Assembly: GCA_910586375.1 (NCBI GenBank)
Contig: CAJUIE010000066.1
Location: forward strand, 1 to 9,301
Reading direction: 5' to 3'
DNA from: an uncultured Alistipes sp.
GTDB lineage: Bacteria > Bacteroidota > Bacteroidia > Bacteroidales > Rikenellaceae
Length of the DNA stretch: 9,301 nt
Shown here: piece by piece, positions 6,331 through 9,301 of the stretch
Position numbering within the stretch: the first letter of the stretch is position 1
Layout: each line of letters starts with the position of its first letter
Notes under the pieces: generated by a model
The model's database searches: none
The model's input: the letters and a program-made list of their open reading frames with translations, nothing else
What the model was told of the DNA's origin: nothing
Made by a program: the position numbers and the translations under genes

Positions 6331-6366
6331 AACAATGGGGCATCCCGACCGGGATGCCCCATTGTT
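6331..6366. terminator. shared hairpin between convergent genes
   Basis: A perfect 16-bp stem (6331-6346 with 6351-6366, arm AACAATGGGGCATCCC) closes on a GACC loop. It starts on the base right after the EamA stop codon and ends 18 bases from the stop of the converging nucleotidyltransferase-like gene. Neither side has a proper T-run (only GTT then AT or TC). It is probably a bidirectional terminator or an RNA 3'-end stabiliser. Confidence 0.75.
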
Positions 6367-6384
6367 ATCGGGGAATAGCGTATG

Positions 6385-6996
6385 TTATTTTTCTTCGGTT
6401 TCGGGCTTTTCTGGTCTCCACTCGATGATGCCGTCGAGCGGATGTGCTACCAGCCACTTTTCGAACTGCGGCCAGGTGCGCACGCCGTCACGTAGCACAG
6501 CCATGTAGTAGGCTATGCCGGGGATTTTGCGCTCGGTGGGTGTCTCATACTTCAGGCGAAGAATAGCCGTGCGGGTCTCTTCGGTCTGGGCAGCTCTGAT
6601 GCGGTCGGCCACCTCTTCGAACCAGCCGTCCCAGGGCGATCCGACTTGCATATGGATCATGTCAATCTGCCACAATTGCGCCTCGTCGTCTTCATACCAG
6701 GCGTGCCATTCCAGGCATCGGTCCGGGGCATCGAGCAAGTTGGCAAACTCGATGCGTCGGATGCGGGCATTTTCCGCCAGACGAGCTATGGCAGCGAAAC
6801 TGTCGGCAAGCCTCAGTTCGGGCGAGTAGATGTGGAAGTCGATGTCGCGGTGGTTGACGAGCAGTTCCATGCGGAGCGAGCCGACAAGACGCGGTTCGGC
6901 GCCTACGGAGCGCCAGATTTCTTCTATCTGGAGTTCTTGGATGATCGTATGCGCGTGCTGCCGGTTGGCCGCCGCGATGTCGAGAATCTGTTGCAT
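6385..6996 (-). CDS. nucleotidyltransferase-fold protein, function unknown
   Basis: This 203-residue soluble protein has no signal peptide and I do not recognise a named function. It carries the polymerase-beta-type nucleotidyltransferase signature: LVGS at 37-40, ten residues, then DIDFH at 51-55, matching the pattern hG[GS]-x(9-13)-Dh[DE]h. Asp112 in LWQIDMIHM lies in a predicted strand and would be the third metal-binding carboxylate. All three acidic residues are present, so it may be catalytically active. The C-terminal part (about 125-182, including RLKYETPTERKIPG and YYMAVLRDGVRTWPQF) looks helical, as in many members of the fold. Tryptophan is frequent. It starts 11 bases after the recN stop and is probably the last gene of the coaBC-recN transcript. 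The substrate, whether nucleotide, RNA, protein or small molecule, is unknown. No partner resembling a HEPN or MNT toxin-antitoxin pair is adjacent. Confidence 0.7.
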   Translation of the reverse strand: MQQILDIAAANRQHAHTIIQELQIEEIWRSVGAEPRLVGSLRMELLVNHRDIDFHIYSPELRLADSFAAIARLAENARIRRIEFANLLDAPDRCLEWHAWYEDDEAQLWQIDMIHMQVGSPWDGWFEEVADRIRAAQTEETRTAILRLKYETPTERKIPGIAYYMAVLRDGVRTWPQFEKWLVAHPLDGIIEWRPEKPETEEK

Positions 6997-7007
6997 GACA
7001 GGCAGGG

Positions 7008-8648
7008 TTATTTTCCGAGCAGGATGCGGGCTTGGGCCACGGCGGCGTCGGTAACGGTCGATCCCGAGAGCATTTTGGCGATTTCGTTCACCCGTTCTTG
7101 TTCCGTCAGGCGGGCGATCGATGTGCGGCCTTCGTGCTTCGATACGACGAAGTGGGCTGAACCTTTCGACGCCACTTGTGGCAAGTGGGTGATGTCGACG
7201 ACCTGCATGGTTGTGGCGAGCTGCTCGATGATTTCGCCCATAGCGTCTGCTATGCGGCCCGAAACACCGGTGTCGATCTCGTCGAAGATGATGGTTGGAA
7301 GCTGCATGCGGTTAGCCAGTAAGGCTTTGAGTGCCAGCATTACGCGTGACAGCTCACCACCCGAAGCGATGCGTTCGATAGGGCGGGGGGCGACGTCGCG
7401 ATTAGCCGAGAAGAGGAAAGCGATACGGTCGCAGCCCGTACGCCCCGGTTCGACAGGTGCGAGTTCCACTTCGAAGTGGGTGTCGGGCATCCCCAGACGG
7501 GCGAGAACGCGGGCTATTTCACTCGTAAAGACGGTGGCCGCCTTTGCCCGGGCTTCGTGCAGCTGTGAGCCTAAGGCCAGCACCTGTTCCTGAACGCCGC
7601 GAAGTTCGTTTTCAGCCTCTGAGATTGTCTCGTCGCTGTGGTCGATAGCTGCCAGCTGTTCTGCGCAACGGTCGCGCAGGGCAATGAGTTCGGCTTCGTC
7701 GGTCACGCGGTGTTTTTGTTGCAGAGCCAGCAGCGAGTCCAGGCGGGCGGAGAGTTTGGCCAGGCGTGCCGGGTCGGCGTCGAGGCGTTCGCTCTCGGCT
7801 GCGGCTGAGCTGTCGATGTCTTTGAGTTCTTCGAGTACGGATCGGATGCGTGCGGCATACTCCCCGGCAGCGGGATAGTGGGTCTGGATATGCGATAAGG
7901 CCGTTTCGGTCGTCTTGAGTTGCGAGAGTACGCCCGTTTCGTCGGCGTCTAAGGCGTTGCACAGCCCCGTGAGGGCCTCGCCTATGTGGTCGGCATTCTC
8001 CAGTACCGCCAGCTCTTCTTCGAGCTCGGCTTGCTCGCCGGCCCGGAGCTTAGCCGCCGTTAGCTCCTCAGTCTGGAAGCGGAGCCACTCCTCGTTGCGG
8101 CGGCCCTCTTCTGCGGCTTCGCGCAGAGTCGCTACCTGTCGGTGCAGCTCGCTCATGCGCATGTAGCGGGCTATGTAGTGCTCCAGCAGTTCGTTGTTGC
8201 CCGCTATGGTGTCGAGGGCCGATGTGCGGAACTCTTCGGACGAAAGAATCAGGTTCTGGTGCTGGGAGTGTATATCCAGCAAGCGGCTGCCTAAGTCGCG
8301 TAGCGTGGCTACCTGCACGGGCAGGTCGTTGACAAAGGCGCGGCTTTTACCCGCCGGGGTGATGATGCGCGTCAGGGTAGTCTGGGGGGCGTAATCGAGG
8401 TCGTTCTCCTCGAAAAAAGGCTCCAGATCACGGCCCGAGAGATCGAAGGTTCCCTCGATTGAGCAGTTGCGCGACGTGTCGCGGATGGCCGATGTGTCGC
8501 ACCGGGCCCCGAGCAGAAGACCGACGGCTCCCAGGAGAATCGACTTACCCGCACCCGTTTCACCCGTGATGATGTTCAGATGCGGGTCCAGCTCCATGCG
8601 GAGGGAATCGATGAGTGCGTAGTTTTCGACCGACAGACGGCACAACAT
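7008..8648 (-). CDS. recN: DNA repair ATPase RecN
   Basis: This 546-residue SMC-like ATPase acts early in recombinational repair of double-strand breaks, where it binds and tethers DNA. Its length matches the family (about 550). The N-terminal half-ATPase starts MLCRLSVENYALIDSLRMEL and carries Walker A GETGAGKS at 29-36. The QHQN segment at 129-132 provides the Q-loop region. A helical, probably coiled-coil, stretch rich in Glu, Ala and Leu covers about 155-370. The C-terminal half holds the ABC signature ASGGELSR at 428-435, Walker B TIIFDEIDTG at 452-461 with Asp456 and catalytic Glu457, and the switch THLPQV at 487-492. All ATPase residues are intact. It starts 7 bases after the coaBC stop with no Shine-Dalgarno sequence, so it probably depends on the upstream promoter outside the window. 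No LexA-like operator can be seen in the short gap. Confidence 0.97.
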   Translation of the reverse strand: MLCRLSVENYALIDSLRMELDPHLNIITGETGAGKSILLGAVGLLLGARCDTSAIRDTSRNCSIEGTFDLSGRDLEPFFEENDLDYAPQTTLTRIITPAGKSRAFVNDLPVQVATLRDLGSRLLDIHSQHQNLILSSEEFRTSALDTIAGNNELLEHYIARYMRMSELHRQVATLREAAEEGRRNEEWLRFQTEELTAAKLRAGEQAELEEELAVLENADHIGEALTGLCNALDADETGVLSQLKTTETALSHIQTHYPAAGEYAARIRSVLEELKDIDSSAAAESERLDADPARLAKLSARLDSLLALQQKHRVTDEAELIALRDRCAEQLAAIDHSDETISEAENELRGVQEQVLALGSQLHEARAKAATVFTSEIARVLARLGMPDTHFEVELAPVEPGRTGCDRIAFLFSANRDVAPRPIERIASGGELSRVMLALKALLANRMQLPTIIFDEIDTGVSGRIADAMGEIIEQLATTMQVVDITHLPQVASKGSAHFVVSKHEGRTSIARLTEQERVNEIAKMLSGSTVTDAAVAQARILLGK

Positions 8649-8655
8649 GGCGGGA

Positions 8656-9301
8656 TTATTTTAGGATGGATTCGATTTTGTCGATGATGCGGGCGGCGAC
8701 GTTGGCCTTGCTCAGCAGAGGCAGCGTTTCGCTGCCCGCGCGATCGATAAGCGTCACCTTGTTGGTATCACCGCGAAAGCCGGCCCCGGCCTCGCGCAGG
8801 GAGTTAAGCACTATAAAGTCGAAGTTCTTTTTTGCGAGCTTGGATTCGGCATTGGCCTGCTCGTGATCGGTCTCCAGAGCAAAACCCACGAGGAGGCGCC
8901 CCTCCTTGTGGGCACCCAAACAGGCCGCGATGTCGCGTGTGCGGCGCAGGCGGACGAAAAGTTCGTCCTCCCCCTTCTTGATCTTCGTTTCCGCGACTTC
9001 GGCGGGTGTGTAGTCCGCTACGGCGGCACACATTATAGCTCCGTCCGCTTCGGCGAACGCTGCGATCGTGGCGTCGAACATCTCGTCGGCCGTGAGTACG
9101 TCGTGTCGTTCAACCCCGGCAGGTGTCGGCAGTGTTGTGCGGCCGCTGATGAGGATTACTTCGGCGCCTCGGCGGGCCAGTTCGCCCGCTATGGCATAGC
9201 CCATTTTGCCGGTGGAGTGGTTGGAGAGGAACCGCACGGGGTCGAGCGGTTCGATGGTGGCGCCTGCTATTACGACGAAGCGTTTACCGCTCAGTGTCTT
9301 T
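8656..9301 (-). CDS. coaBC: CoaBC, phosphopantothenate-cysteine ligase part (partial)
   Basis: The last 214 codons of the bifunctional coenzyme A enzyme CoaBC (Dfp) are visible; the flavin-dependent CoaC decarboxylase half lies beyond the right edge. This CoaB domain joins 4'-phosphopantothenate to cysteine through an acyl-nucleotide intermediate, and CoaC then decarboxylates the product. The frame stays open to the window edge through VVIAGATIEPLDPVRFLSNH, so the GTG at 9235-9237 is an internal valine and not a start. Diagnostic motifs are DPVRFLSNHSTGKMG, whose Asn corresponds to the conserved catalytic-region Asn of E. coli CoaB; AAVADYTPAE; and KIKK (encoded at 8974-8985), the KxKK motif whose lysine is needed for activation. 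The C-terminus (NKVTLIDR...LPLLSKANVAARIIDKI) is of the expected kind. recN follows 7 bases downstream in an apparent operon. Confidence 0.95.
   Translation of the reverse strand, partial: KTLSGKRFVVIAGATIEPLDPVRFLSNHSTGKMGYAIAGELARRGAEVILISGRTTLPTPAGVERHDVLTADEMFDATIAAFAEADGAIMCAAVADYTPAEVAETKIKKGEDELFVRLRRTRDIAACLGAHKEGRLLVGFALETDHEQANAESKLAKKNFDFIVLNSLREAGAGFRGDTNKVTLIDRAGSETLPLLSKANVAARIIDKIESILK

Noticed and set aside
9235..9237. GTG as a start codon for a short CoaB-only protein
   Set aside because: The frame continues upstream through conserved CoaB sequence (AGATIEPLDP), so the GTG is the valine of DPVRF.
1..9301. CRISPR arrays, insertion sequences, phage or toxin-antitoxin systems
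   Set aside because: No direct-repeat array, transposase, integrase or paired small genes could be seen. All sizeable frames are assigned to housekeeping or metabolic genes or are shadows of them.

Overview
The window looks like chromosomal housekeeping sequence from a fairly G+C-rich member of the Bacteroidales. An Alistipes-like gut species is my best guess, and it is an inference. Support comes from -7 elements of the Bacteroidetes form TAnnTTTG, from start codons preceded by A-rich leaders with no Shine-Dalgarno sequence, and from a secreted GH3 glycosidase with an inserted PA14 domain. No phage, plasmid, insertion sequence or CRISPR signal is visible.

Layout, left to right. The 3' end of enolase (eno) lies at 1-134 and is closed by a strong hairpin terminator. 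A secreted GH3/PA14 glycosidase follows on the + strand (313-2772). Next comes a 292-base G+C-rich gap (2773-3064) with several inverted repeats but no convincing gene, ending in a terminator that serves the minus-strand tRNA-His(GTG) at 3065-3139. The tRNA promoter and the groES upstream region share the 232-base divergent gap 3140-3371. groES and groEL (3372-5286) form a two-gene unit that ends in a long hairpin, whose T-run overlaps the promoter of an EamA/DMT-type membrane transporter (5422-6330). A perfect 16-bp stem then separates this transporter from an oppositely oriented cluster running leftward: coaBC (cut by the window edge), recN and a 203-aa nucleotidyltransferase-fold protein of unknown function. 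The gaps in this cluster are 7 and 11 bases, which suggests one transcript.

The genes do not form one pathway. They cover glycolysis (eno), scavenging of glycan-derived sugars (GH3), translation (tRNA-His), protein folding (GroES/GroEL), small-molecule export or import (EamA), and coenzyme A synthesis with DNA repair (coaBC-recN).

I found no clear previously undescribed system. The observations most worth a second look are the uncharacterised nucleotidyltransferase-like protein behind recN, the groES upstream region (a near-match to a sigma-54 promoter with inverted repeats beside a TAnnTTTG element), and the inverted-repeat element after the GH3 gene.
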